Assembly (NCBI GenBank): GCA_011800805.1
Contig: MPNW01000116.1
Coordinates: 80,803-144,802 of the forward strand
DNA length: 64,000 nucleotides
Direction: 5' to 3'
From: Hirudo medicinalis
Lineage: Eukaryota > Annelida > Clitellata > Hirudinida > Hirudinidae
The position numbers were made by a program, and so were the translations under genes. Each line of letters starts with the position of its first letter. Within the stretch, counting starts at the first letter, position 1. Shown here one piece after another: positions 30,501 to 43,373 of this stretch. The notes beneath the pieces are model-generated. The model saw only the letters and a list, made by a program, of their open reading frames with translations. It did not search any database and was not told the origin of the DNA.

Positions 30501-33500
30501 AAGCAAAGAGTAAAATCTTTAATATCGATGTCCGAACGCTGATCTGAGTTTAATTCGAACGTTAATTTAAATGCTGCCCGAATTTAAATGTTATTAATTA
30601 TTTTTTGAATAACATTCAAATCCCACTGCAGAAGCACCTGTTATCTACAAGAGCCATCCTTAGATATCCAAGAATCTTTTCCTCGGTCCTCGCGTCGATG
30701 ATTACGTGCAGTCGTCCACGTTGCGCTTCATTTGTTTTGTAATTGTAATTGTAATGTTTGCAGTGCCTTTTTCCATCCTTTGTGCTTGGAAGTATTGCGT
30801 GCTCTCTAATTATCCTGCTTCGGTAGACGGCGGACATTTTGGAGAGAAATTGTGATGGTGGTATTATGAGAATATTTCTCTAAACTGATTATTATAATCC
30901 ATAACTGCATATTACTTTTATTACATTCACCTGGGTCAGTTATCCCAATTGGTTGCTTGTGGGTGACCAATGGAAATTTGACAATTTTCCTATAAGGTCT
31001 AATTGGAAATGCTCGACATATTGCCGGTCGGTCACTTCGATCTGTAATTCGTAAATTAAATTCCAATACCTTTGTACCTAACTTTCTAGTTTAACATTCC
31101 AACATCTATAAACTTGTTGCTGGTGCTATACCTGCAGACCTCAAACTCACCCTTTTGGTTTTTCTTTCACTCTCTTTCCTCTTTCGTCATCATCTCTCTT
31201 CGCGTCCTATTACGAATGGCTACGTGGTGCAGGCTCACCTGCGTGGCTACCTGCCAGTCTACCTGTATTACGGCTGGCCTTCAATCGATACAGGTGATAC
31301 AAAGGTGTTCTTCCTTTCAGTGCTCGTGCCTATAGCTGGCTTGCCCATTCATGTGTTTAGATGACTGGTTTATGTTAAAGGAGCAGGTCTGTTTTAGTCA
31401 CCCAGTCCACTGTTGTTGCCATGGAAGCATTTGTGCTACACTATGTTGATCTTATTGCAGTTCAATAATTATGTTAAAGATTTACTGTATATTATTATTA
31501 TTATAATAATTATTATTATTAATTACATTGCCATTTGTTAAATAATTAAGCATTAATTAACAATATTAATTATATATAGCATGGTTTGTTGCAATTTCCT
31601 TTGTCCAGACATGGTTATTAACGTGGAAGATATTAGCGGCTATTGTGATGATGTTATTGTTATCTCGATGTTGTCTTACTCATACATAAGTGAACGGATG
31701 GATAACTGCAAAGTTGATTGTTTGTAAGTATTCAACTCCTAGCAAGTAAAAACGTGTTTTGATTTAACGATATCAACGTGACAATTGCATTTAAAGATAA
31801 TGAAGAAGGATATATTGAATCAGTAGTCGTTGTCCTCGTACCGTCAAAAGCTGTGCATGTCTTAAAATCATCACGACCGCGTCGGGACGCACTGAATGGC
31901 CACGCGAGAGAATTCGCACCCTCTCTTTGTCGCCATCTCTCCCTCCACTGCTAAGCCGAGCTCTCTCTTCTTCTATACTCTGTAATTCGCTCCTCTTTTT
32001 TTGGGTCAACGAGTTGGGTATCTTCTCTACGAACCAGTCGGCGAGCCAGGCAGTCTGGGAATTTCCCAAAGTTATTAATAGATGCAACCTCTGTGGGAGT
32101 GTTATAATGCCACACCGGCTCATGGACTTTTGAAGCTTATTTACTTCTGATGGAATGGTGTTGGCGATGATGATGATCGCGTGGATGTGGAATGAATAAA
32201 CATTAAATAATTAAATATAAGTATTAAGCACACTAAAATATAATGATAATGTGACAACTTGTCTCCAATCAAACTGACTGGAACTCTAAAGTCTTATGTA
32301 TTAGGACGTCATTAATAGTCTTTATGCTCGATAATATAATTAATAATGCCTGGTCATTCGTAACATCTCCTGCCTGAGTTTAGAGACGCGCACGAAAGTA
32401 ACTCGCTCGAAGGCCTGTCCCCTACTACTTACTAATTATCACTTTAAGTGCCACAGAGCCTGGCTGAAGAGACGACCTGTTATAAAGCCATATTATACGC
32501 TGTGTGGTCGGCTAGCTGCTGACTTATCTCCGTTGATAGCCGACTGGTCACCAGCTTTCTCTGGTTTTCGTTTTTATGCCCAGCTAGGCATTGTTTTATG
32601 CCCTTGCGATTGCTCAGAATTGAAATAAGTACCCTTAAATGAGATATTCTCTTAGGACGTCTTTCCTACGAAGAGCGGTTACCACATCGATTAATACTTA
32701 ATTAGGTGCGAGCTGATTTGGGTCTTTGTTGTTATTATTAATATTATTATCGGCTATTAATTATTAGACATACGTTAGACCTTGTTGATTGGTGTTCATT
32801 AAGTCGACTTAATCGTCAAATCGACAGCATGCCGTAGCACCATCGCAGGAACCTCGAACATAGCGAGTACGTTATGCATGATCACGTGACTGCCTATTCT
32901 AGCGGGCAGCTAGCTCTACTAACTTCTCTGTGCTACTTTCCTGCCAGCTACCACCTCTCTCATTTAATTCACCATCTCTTCTCTCTTTCTTTCACATCCT
33001 CCCACTCATCGTCAGCGTCATCATCTTCATAGTCATCTTCGTGATTCTCTTCGCCGAATATTCCTGCTCCGTGTCTCAGCAACGCCCGATGTTCTCTTAC
33101 GTAATACACTCTTGTAGAATCAGTTACCACTGATGAAAATGGTTATGATACCGCTCCCTCTATCAAGTGTTTATGAAAATTGAGGTCCCTTAGAAAATAG
33201 TTATCTATTTCCAAATGTCAGCTAACCGCACGTGCTGTCCGTAGTCGTAAATGTCGTCTTGTTTTGACCATCATTTATCCTTGTGCAATCCTTTGAAATA
33301 TTCTGGCACTTTTATCTTATAATCAACACAACTCTTCAGTTCTCAACATGTCCTCGTCTTTCAGTTGTCATTTAAGCCGCGTTAAAGTCACATTGACGAC
33401 GTCAAAGTTGGTGATCGCTTTTTTTGGGTGGCTGTGATGTGATGTGATTGACGTAAAAGTGGTCATGGTGATGAGATTGTGATCGAGGTGGTGTTGATGA

Positions 33501-36500
33501 TTATGATGGTGATTGTGAAAAAAAAGTTAGGGTTCTTTATTAAGAGGCCCAGTCGGCTCTCTCCTGATTCGCCATCTCTCCAGGCGGAGGTCGTTGGTAA
33601 TTGAAATGTGAAACGAGATATTGACGAACCGAGGGAGGAAAGTTGAGGGACGGCGCGAGGGCTGGGATCGCCGTCAATGTCGTCGTCGTCGTCGTCGTTA
33701 CCATCATTACCCTTACAGCAGCTCTATACGAATGTAAAACCAGTGGTTATTGCAACTTTTATTTAACGGCCGCTCGTCAGATGGCGGAGGCCATTCGACT
33801 GTTAAACAATGAAGAAAGGCGAGGTCGAGCTGGAAAAGTGAGATGTTGAGGAGGGAAGAGTGAGAGGATGGAATGTTTTTTGTTGTTCGGTTGCCTGGCT
33901 GGAAAAAGAAGGAAACTGCTTTTAAGGTTCTGGCTTCGGAGCCACTGACTGGCTATCATCTCGGGTTTGAGGCTCGTTTTCCAACTTCTAGTGTGCAGGC
34001 CGCTCCATTTGCGAGTCTAGAGATGTTGGAGCCGGTAAGAGGCCTGAAAAAGTATGTGGCAGTAGAAAATACGCACATCCTTCTGGCAGATTCTAACAAA
34101 TTTTCTTTTTCAAGAATTTGTTTTCTTTTAATCTGTCTGCATTTAATTTTAAAGGCTTTTACAAGTTTAGTAGCGAAACAAAACCTTCTAAGAAATGATT
34201 AATGCATCCTCGAATATATGTTTGCTCGTGCTCAATAGATGTTGGAATGGGTTTATGAGACGTTCGCCACGTGGACGCGTGAATATGATAATAAGATTGA
34301 TACGCATGTGGTCTTCATTTTTCTTTCCTATCTTAGCATTCATTTGCCTCCACATTGGACCCACTTCGTTTCTTCCATTGATTGTGGTGAACGTCGTTTG
34401 GAACTTTCTACTCTAGAGCTTTAGGGCCTTAATAGCATAAGAGAGTCGTGCTGCACACTGTACAAAGGTCAATGGGAAAAATGGTCTGTTGTCGTGTCCT
34501 CGGCTATGATCTTTACTCTTGCACGCTGCACGTATCTTTTGCACTATAAAGATGCTTTTAGTTTTTTAATCGAATGGGGTTTTTTTATTCGCGACCGAAT
34601 TACCCGGACGTTCTGACTGTCATTGTCGACGTCGTCCGCTCGATAGTGACTCGGAACAATATTTTTTCATGGTGTTTCACGTGGTTTAATTTAATTATTA
34701 ACACAGGGTTATGGTTAGGGTTAGGGGAAAGAGGTGCTCAGAGAACAACTTAATTCTATTATTTGGTGTTTATAATCTAAAGTATCTAATGGTCTAGTAT
34801 CTTGAAGTATCTCTATCACAAACTTGGAAGAACTTCTAGTTGCAAATTTTACTGCTTAAAAATGATCTTCAAAATGCTGACCAACATTTAAGCACTTTTT
34901 CTAAGATAAGTTTTTTTGAAGATAGACATGATTTTTTTTTCTAAAATTATGCTTAGTAGTTCTAATGTCCTAATAATTCCATTCTGTTTGACATATTAAA
35001 TACTAAATATTATTCCATAACAATCCTCCCACGTCGTTCTTATTAATTCACGCACAGATTTTTAATGTTCAGACAATTTCACATTAGAGGAAAGTGATGA
35101 TAATGAAGAAAGCTCTGCTCAATCCCTCTTGGAGCCTCTGGTCAGATTTGCAGATGCCGGATTGAAAGATCACGGGCCAGCTTCGAGAGAGGATTTTTTG
35201 ACCTGTGGGTCATGCAGGAGAGAATTCAGCTTGAGGGATTTTGTGGATTACATGAAGCACAAGTTAGAGAGCTGCAGGAGTTTTGATGCTTCAACTACCA
35301 TGATATTTGGTGGAGATGCTAATCCTAAAGCAAAAGAGTTCAACCCAAAAGGTTTCCAAATTTTTGACAATTATTCTGGATATCAGTATTAATAAATTGA
35401 TTTTCTGCTTTTTGTAACTTATAAATAAATATTTGTTATAGTGATACATTTACTTATTTATTTTGCACATTAAAATTGCCGTTAAGCATTAAAATAAAAA
35501 TGTTCCAGAGACCGTTCTCGTCTGTTGCCATTGCAAGTCTCGCTTTCGCACGGCCTGGTGTCTCGTCGATCATGTCCAGAAAAAGCATGGTCTTCAAATA
35601 TGCAAGAGGGTTCGCGACGGGTCTTGTCGTTTTCTCGATCCGGAGATCGATCGGGACGGGGTGCAAGCCATCGATCTGAAGAGGAGAACTGGTGAAATCC
35701 CAAGAGCTGATACAGATTGTGAAGATGTTTCCAATCAGACGATCGATGATGGAGATCTAATGATCGAAATTGACTCCGAATTGGAAAATGCAATCGAAAA
35801 ATGCGGAGGGGCCAGCCCCGTCAAGATGACGAGGCTCGACGATCTGAACTTTAAATCGTCTTCGAACTTTACTTTCCTCAAGGAACTTCGGCCGGGCGCG
35901 GACGTCCCGGGTCGGCTCGATCCGAGTCTGAACGCGGAATCGTGCTCCCAGCGACTGATCAACCTCGTGAAGCAGAGAAATCAAGACTCGACCTCGACCT
36001 CTTTCCAGCAACTTCGCTTTAATCCGGACCAACCTTCGGCAATTCGCAATTCTCAGAGACGAGCGACTTGTTCTAATAACAGTAATGACGTTGATAACGA
36101 AAAAGAGGAACCGACGTGTCCGGCTTGTCAGAAGAAGTTCGTTCACAAAAAGCATTGCCTTTCTCATCTGTACTCATGTCATCCAGACTATTGCAAGAAG
36201 TTTCTCAACAGGATATTATTTGACACAAGCAACAGCAGTAATGGCTTCGATGCTCTCTCAGACAATACAATAAATTCTAGATCAAAAACATCGGATTCAG
36301 AGGAAGTTAAGAAGAATATGTTTCTGGGAGAAAAAGACGACGCGTGGAACAAGGACGATCCGAGCAAGTGGAAAAGTAGAGAATTGGACGAGCAACCGAC
36401 AGATCTCTCGAAGTCTTCCTCAGATTATAAGGTGGATATCAAGAGACTGGTTGTGAATTCTTCACAGATGGTTCCCTCTTCTGGTGATATCTCCACTCAG

Positions 36501-38126
36501 AACTCGGGACAAACGAGCAGACAACTTCAGTCCAGTAAATTTGTGTCTGCACTTTTGGCAAGTTCGAGGTCGAGACAACAAGAATCTAATGCAGATATCA
36601 CCTTTAACAAGCCACTAACTGATCCTTTGGCTATTAAAAAGGAACTGGAGGAAAGCTATTCTTTCCATTCTCAGCAGGTCAATAGTGATGTATTGGCAGA
36701 GAGAAAGACTGCAACCTCATTGGCAGAAGGCCTGGCTTCCTGCTTATCGGAGGGCCAGTCAAAGAATGGTATCAGCAAGAGCCTTTCTGACATTGCCAAG
36801 TCATTCCTCTCAACACAGGTAGCCCTGCCCATATCTTTCGTCCAGAATTTCAGCTCAAAATCCCCTGTTGCTAACCTGGGATCATCTCTCTTTAACCAGG
36901 GACAGCTGACAACTCCAACGAGCTCCTCCGCCAGTACAGCCTTCTCCTTTCAGGTCCCTGTCTCGTCCGGTATCAACAGCCTCACTATGGCCTTAGGTTC
37001 TCAAACTCTCCTCGGTGGCCTCTCTCTCGACAGTCCCAAGTTTCTTTTGTCGGGTTCATCCCTTGCAAAGAACGAGAACAGTGCCGGCTATGCTCCCATT
37101 CACGGCATTGCCACTTCCGCAATAGCGGCCACCAACAGTCGTGGAAGCCAACCTTTGAGGAAAAGGAATGACACGTGCGAATACTGTGGCAAGGTGAGCA
37201 TAGAGAGATTTTGAGAATTTTACCTTTGGATACATCTGATTAACTTAATTGAGTTTTACAAAAGTTGACATTATTATTCAACAATGGAAAATAATTGTGA
37301 TTTTGTGGCACAGTGATGTGCATTATGATCTCTGCTTTATTGAATAAAGTGGAATCTAGATTCTAGATTTATTGATCTACTCTTAGTTAAAAACTCACAC
37401 AGTATTGTTCCATTGGCCAAGGTGTTCAAGAACTGCAGCAACTTGACTGTTCATAGAAGATCCCACACAGGAGAGAAACCTTACAAATGCACAATATGTC
37501 CTTATGCTTGTGCTCAATCGAGCAAACTGACCAGACATATGAAGACCCATGGGGGTGCAACTTCCCTGGCTGGTGGATCTCCTGCTGGAGTGTTCAGATG
37601 CCCTTTCTGCAACACTCCTTTCTCCTTACAGAACACTCTTGAAAAGCACATTCGACGCTGCAAGCACAGCTCTGTAATGACGTCGACTTCCATCCTGCCA
37701 AACCTCATCCTCACGATTAAGCCCGATGCCGAGGATCAGATCGTCTCTGCCGGCTCTGCCATAGCCACTCTACCAGAACGAATTCAGCTCTTGAAAAGCA
37801 TCGTTGCCCCTTCACTTAAGCTTGACAGGTCAGCAGACCATGGCCAAAAGACAGAAGAAGGGAAGGATGAGCATGTTCAGCACATTAAAATGGAATTCAT
37901 CGAGCCGACCGTGATCTCTCCGGCCGACGAGGAGGAGGACGACAACTCTCCTCGTGTTGCCATGGAGGCAGACGTTGCCAAAAGCGATCCGTTGGAACCG
38001 GATGCCGACGGCGGAGCGGTCAGCCCTTTGCCCAGGTCTCCTGGGATTAACATGACCGTAGATATCAAACCTACAGAACACCAGTCTCTCCTTGAAGCTG
38101 AGGTAGACATGGACACTAATAGCTGA
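27540..38126 (+). CDS. BCL11: BCL11-type zinc finger transcription factor
   Basis: Nuclear C2H2 repressor related to vertebrate BCL11A/B and fly CG9650. Four exons (27540-27597, 35073-35351, 35509-37193, 37422-38126) encode 908 residues. The N terminus [10 protein letters not shown] matches the family's NuRD-recruiting start. A CCHC finger, CGSCRREF...HKLESC, is at about residue 64. A C2H2 finger, [20 protein letters not shown], is at about 118; it starts upstream of the frame's first start-like codon and is reached by splicing. A further finger, [13 protein letters not shown], is at about 316. PTDLSK, a CtBP-binding PxDLS motif, is at about 410. The diagnostic C-terminal triple finger follows from about 668: [36 protein letters not shown] and [10 protein letters not shown]...H, split by the last intron after CGK. 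The middle finger pair of vertebrate BCL11 is not found. The C terminus is acidic and extended. Confidence 0.9.
27598..35072. other. BCL11 first intron
   Basis: A 7.5 kb intron, by far the longest in the window. It contains AT-rich stretches (29400-30600), a locally more GC-rich stretch (31800-34700) and many short open frames that I regard as chance. An inverted repeat, TATTGGTCA and TGACCAATA, lies at about 28217-28256. The size, next to a developmental regulator with otherwise short introns, suggests regulatory content, but I cannot point to specific elements. Confidence 0.5.
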
Positions 38127-38280
38127 TTAATTTCAATGGAAACTCAGAAGTCATGGAAACATTACAAATCAAAGTCATGTCAGTATAAGGAGCTTATCAT
38201 TTCATAAATTTGAGTCTCTCTTGGGTGGTGTTTCAGTAGCATATTGAGTTTGATGCACTGGTGCAATGATTTCTTGACTT

Positions 38281-38390
38281 GTTATTAGTGTTATTGTTGT
38301 TGTTGCTGCTATTATTGTCGTTGTTGTTGTTATTATCATCATTATTATTACAATTATCATTATTATTATCATTATTATTATTATTGGCAA
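38281..38390. repeat. Imperfect ATT/GTT simple repeat
   Basis: About 110 bp of interrupted trinucleotide repeat 160 bp after the BCL11 stop, probably in the 3' untranslated region. Confidence 0.75.
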
Positions 38391-39901
38391 CAAATTGAAA
38401 AGTTTTTATCTAACATGCTTCTTCCTTTTGTGCCTGGTGCTGATGATCTGAGTGATAGTGGGTTGATGATATTTTTATGTTTTAAGGGAATATCTAGCAA
38501 TAATGATTTCTGTTTTTGGCTTAGCATTCCTTTGGGGCAATGCAGTCATTCATTGTAATGTCTGTTATCTGCCATCATTGTTGCTATTGGTAAAAATCAC
38601 ATTTGTTTACTTTGCTAGTTCCGTTTTATAATCATATTATTATATCTTTGTTTTCATTATCGCTGTTTTCAAGTGTTCTTCCAGTGTGATCCGTTTGTTT
38701 AATCCTCCTCAGTTCTTTCGGTTCGTCGTCACCAACATCGTTACAATGTCGTCGTCGCTATCACTTTCAACGTCACTGATAAATATGTTTGTTTTCATGG
38801 TTGCATTTATTCTGTGCCATTAATGTCAATACAATTATTATCATTATTTCATATTGTTGTTGTCATGGTGATAGAAATGTTGGTGATAATGTTCTATGAC
38901 GTATTTTCCGAGACGATCGGCCGTCCGAATCTACGACCCTGAAGACGTCTCAAAGGTCGAGTCGCGAAAAATATTTTGCTCGGAGAGCAAGAGAACGAGA
39001 GGATGAGGAGTTAAAGACATGTGTATGTAGCTTCTCACTGTAACTTTGTGCATAATTGCTAGGAGGTTTTGTTTGTCCACTTGTTGCTTATAGAGCGATT
39101 ATAATGCCAATTAATGCTACAGTTGTAATGAATATTATTTTAGTGTTGTTATCAATATGTTAGCATGTCACTAACTTCCTCAGTTTTTTTTATAGTTCTG
39201 TTCTATCTATGCATTATCGTGCCCCGTCCTTGTGGCGCGTCAGCTCCATTGAAATTTGTAGGCCTTTCTTTTTTCTATGAGATTATTTGGCAATGTTTTT
39301 TTGTTCTCGTCATCATTGTCGTCGCTTTCACGTTTGCATTTGCAGTTTATTACTATTTTATTATTCAAATTGCTAAAACTTATTTTAATCTTCCTAACCT
39401 CTTCTTGTTTTATCAACAAATTCCAGTCAGATATGCATGAATAACCATTGAATGGAGGATAACTATTGGGAGGAGACTATTCATTCTTATCATCTTTATA
39501 TTACCACATTTTTTAATTAATTCGGCCTAAGAGACACGTTGCAGGTAATCCTATTAATCATAATCCATTCATTTCTATTTCCAACTCATGTTTGAGCCAC
39601 TATTCTTTGAATTTTGCCCTACGAAAACCCTTAGTCCATGTTCTTCATGTCTTGCTGGGAGCTTTTTGAAGGAATTGGAAACGTACGTCGTGCCTTTCCA
39701 CCTTTTATCAATCCATCCGGTGCCCCCACAGCCCCATTTCTATCATTATCACAACCTGTCGATCTTCATTCGGTCGTGCGACATTATTCTTTGTGCCATA
39801 TTTAAACCAAACCACTAAATGAAATCCTGTTTTTTTACTGGAAGATTGTTTTTCATGCCTCCTTGCTTAATCACGCTTTATTTCCACAACAACGATGGTT
39901 G

Positions 39902-39922
39902 TTATTATTATTATTATTATTA
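39902..39922. repeat. (TTA)n microsatellite
   Basis: Seven uninterrupted units in the region between BCL11 and CNEP1R1. Confidence 0.85.
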
Positions 39923-41332
39923 CTACAATTATTCGTACAATTGTTATTTTGTCTATTCCATTTTGTTGTCAAAGTTATGCATTCTTGTGCCTTTCTTAAG
40001 CATTTCATTCAGAACTCTGCCAAAATGCCCTCTGATGTTTTTCAATGCCAGTGTTTTTTGTTGAGAAGATGTTTTCACTTGCAATATCCTTAGAGCTGAT
40101 CTTAATTAGCATTATTCTCGCTAATTCTGATGTTGAGATAAAGTATATAGATGATGTCCTCATGCTATTTTCTCTCTGTAGCCTCTCAATTTGTTTTATC
40201 TCTGCCTTGCAATGCAGTCGTCCGATATGAATGTGTTACGATTAACTGTGTCAAAGGTACTTTTAAAATTTTAGTTCAAGTTGTAATATATCAAGTAAAA
40301 CAATCGATGAAAATGCTGCGATGTATTATTTCTTATCCCTGACGACAAGTTGGATGTGCACGTCATGACGTCTTTGATACAGCGTGCTTGATAAGCGTTG
40401 GAAATAATGGAAACTTGTGGGCAGAATTAAACTAACAGACCACTTGTACCGACAAAGGAGCAAGATTAGAACTCTCGGGCCTCTCTTGTTAGTATGGTTG
40501 GAGAAGTGACGGACAAAAGCCAACTCAGGCAACGACTTCTGTCAGTTCTACGGAGATTTTCAGGTTCATGACCTAAGGTTATGGTTACATGAAGGGCTTG
40601 AATTAGGGATGGAATCACGCACCTTTGACTTCATTCAGCGTCATCACGAAGGATAGGTTTGCCAAAATCATCACACATGTACAGTTACAACATCTTCCTC
40701 GAGATAATGTGCAGCACGCCAAAAGCATTCATTTAAGAGCACACAACGTCTCGATAGAACTAATACACAGTTTTAATTTTACTTATTTGTTATTTACTTC
40801 TTTTTGGTGCTTTAGTCCCCGACATATTAAAACTTATTGTCCTCCTTACAAAAATTGCATGTTTTAGAAGCACAATCACATAACAATCTATTTCTTCACG
40901 AGACCTTATTTTTTGTTCGACACGCGGCTCAGATGAAGTACGTAAGGAACCAATCCAAAATATTTGGATGCACAATCTTACCACTAAAAAAAAAAAAAAA
41001 CGAACAATCAACGTGTCAATTTCCAATGGCAACCTTATTTCCTGTCAGGTGGTTTGGGGAATGTGGTATCGTAACTCTCCTCAACATAAATCTTAGCCTT
41101 AGTAATGGTGAAGAAAGTGGCAAAAGCAATGGTCTATGTCCATTCTCTGATCACTCAAGAACATAGACTAGTGTATTAATGGTGCATGTTTCATCTTTGA
41201 AACAAAATCTGGGAGGATTGTCATTATTCCACACATAACAACAAAGCCACTTTAGTCATTAGACTCTTAAATTCATCTTTCCTCTGACAGTCCACTTATC
41301 TATTTACAACTCTGAAATGAGGGAACAGTACG

Positions 41333-42901
41333 TTACGTGCTGGGTCTTGGCTTCAGAATCAGTTTTCCAGTCTGTGAATGAGGAACTAGTATTTGAATAA
41401 TTAGTTCACTTCAAAATAAAGTTATGTGAACTACATAAAGTTAGCAAAAATTAATTTTCAATCAGGTATATTTGGCAAGAATCCAACCAAACAATTCTGT
41501 GGATTAACTAGTATATTAATAATATTATATTTTGGAGTATTCCTTCATCAATGAAAAAGACATATTCCGTTCAACTTACATCATCGCATGACATGTTGTA
41601 ATCCGCCAACACTTGACGACATCTTGAAGCAATTCTGAAATTAAAATACACTTAACAATTAGTTACAATTTAAATAGTTATTCACAACCAAATATGATAA
41701 ACATTTGAAATTGGACTCACATATTGGGGGCAACAACTCTTTTATGTATGCCAAGACAAAAGAGAAGTATAAGTGCCATGCAGCTAATTGTGAAGAATGG
41801 ATGATTGATAAGTGATTGAAAGAAAGTTACCTGAAACAAATTTGTATCTGTTAATGAAATGGGCATTAAATGTGAAAATAAAACGATGCAGACAAACTCG
41901 AGGAATTATGTATGATCAATCAATTAAATAAAATATGTTTGTTAGGGTCAACGGCATGTGCCGGACTTGAAATGAGACAGGGTCGTGGAGCTGATGATTT
42001 CAAGAGACAGATAATTCCAGAGTTTTATGACATGATTACTGAAAAAGTGTAGAAGACTGGTGGAGCATTTTTCTTGATGTAAGTATGTAACTAATTAATA
42101 ATTTGTGTGAAACATATCTAGCTTATTAATAGCATTATAAAATTACTTCATACAATCATACAGGAAAATATGAAAAAAATGCCATTCCATAATAACGAAT
42201 ACACCTTAAATGTTTCAGCATCCATGAGCCAGTTTATGGTGCCAGCAAATGCACAGATGGAGGTGAAGACAAGAATGACTGTTAATAAAATAGTTGTTTA
42301 ATTGATTGAATGAATGCCAGACAATCTTTAGGGTGGCATAAGTCCATCAATGGACATCAAGGCCACTGAATTAATTAATAAACAAACATTGTCAACTGAT
42401 TAATGAAATTATTCAATGTTTTATTGAACAATAGCCTTAAAATTTAGATCTGAAAGAATGTGGTAAATGTATCAACTTTTAAATAGATGACGAACAATCA
42501 TCCACTTACACCTCCACCTTAGTGTTATAGGCTGCATCCTTGAAATGACTTCAGTTAGTCGCCTTTCAAAAGCCTTCAGATCTTAGATTAAGATTAACGT
42601 TATTCAATATTTTACAAATGCAATTAATACTTAATCAATGCTTAAGAATCATTTATTATGAGCTTAGTATAGTACATACTTTATCCTAGAAAATTGAAAA
42701 AACACTTGAATAAATGTATGTTACTAAAAAAAATTGATAATAAAAATTATGCTAAAGCGGTAGGAAAGTGGTTAGATTAAATATAATACAATAGCTAAAT
42801 AAGTAATATTTCAAGACATTTATCATAAGATCATTTGATCATTTGATATTGCACTTTGTCTGGTAATATAACAACTCACCTTCCGTTTGTTCATAGGACA
42901 T
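41333..42901 (-). CDS. CNEP1R1: Nuclear envelope phosphatase regulatory subunit 1 (TMEM188)
   Basis: Membrane partner of the phosphatase CTDNEP1 (Spo7 of the yeast Nem1-Spo7 pair), which dephosphorylates lipin at the ER and nuclear envelope to control lipid synthesis. Six small exons on the minus strand: 42901-42880, 42581-42510, 42278-42205, 41830-41721, 41634-41580 and 41371-41333. They give 123 residues, against 125 in human, with every phase consistent. Start [19 protein letters not shown] is near-identical in pattern to the vertebrate N terminus. The first membrane segment (about residues 34-48) ends in NWLMD. The second follows NHPFFTISC. The highly conserved loop [17 protein letters not shown] and DYNMSCDD then leads to [12 protein letters not shown] and the stop. 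The longest exon is 110 bp, so simple ORF scans miss the gene. The start codon faces the TSSK gene across 472 bp. Confidence 0.95.
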
Positions 42902-43373
42902 AGTTAAATTCCTTAAAAAACAATATGTTATAATATATCGAAAATACAATGCGTGTTTATTTTCAATATCGTCCAAATAATTCTGAAGATATTGTCGATC
43001 AATCTGAATTATGCCACTTAAACGGATAAAAACTGTATAGAAACATTTAAAAAAATAAACTAATTAAAAAAAACATATTTTAAGTTGTAAAACTTACGTC
43101 ACTTGTTTTCAAATGCATTGTTTGTAAGCTTTCTTCGGGATCTCAGGAATATTTAAGTCCCGCGTTATTTAAATATCATAATGGATATTAACAATTTTCA
43201 AACATACACTAAATTTATAAAACATTCAATGTAAAAAATTTAATTATAAATTATGATGGACATCCAACAAAATAACTCGATCGAATTGTTTGAAAAGTAT
43301 AGAAGCCTGACGTTATCACTAATGCACTAATTTTTTTTTAAAAGCCCCACAGAAAACAGTAAAGACGCATCTT
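42902..43373. promoter_or_regulatory. Short bidirectional promoter region CNEP1R1 / TSSK
   Basis: Only 472 bp separate the two divergent start codons. The DNA is AT-rich with no obvious TATA box. Both promoters and 5' leaders must fit here or lie in unseen upstream exons. Confidence 0.4.

Larger units (their letters stand above)
38127..41332. other. Convergent region, BCL11 3' end to CNEP1R1 3' end
   Basis: Three kilobases between two converging stops. It is T-rich with ATT/GTT simple sequence at 38281-38390 and (TTA)n at 39902-39922. The plus-strand composition fits a long BCL11 3' untranslated region. Open frames such as 39165-39440, 39819-40064 and 40837-41166 are low-complexity and match nothing I know. 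Confidence 0.45.

Noticed and set aside
34700..34728. Telomere-like GGTTAGGGTTAGGGG
   Set aside because: Only two units; too short for an interstitial telomeric array.
35661..37214. A coding start at 35661 for the large BCL11 frame
   Set aside because: That codon is GTG inside the exon. The exon begins at 35509 after an acceptor and includes a full C2H2 finger upstream, in phase with the preceding exon.
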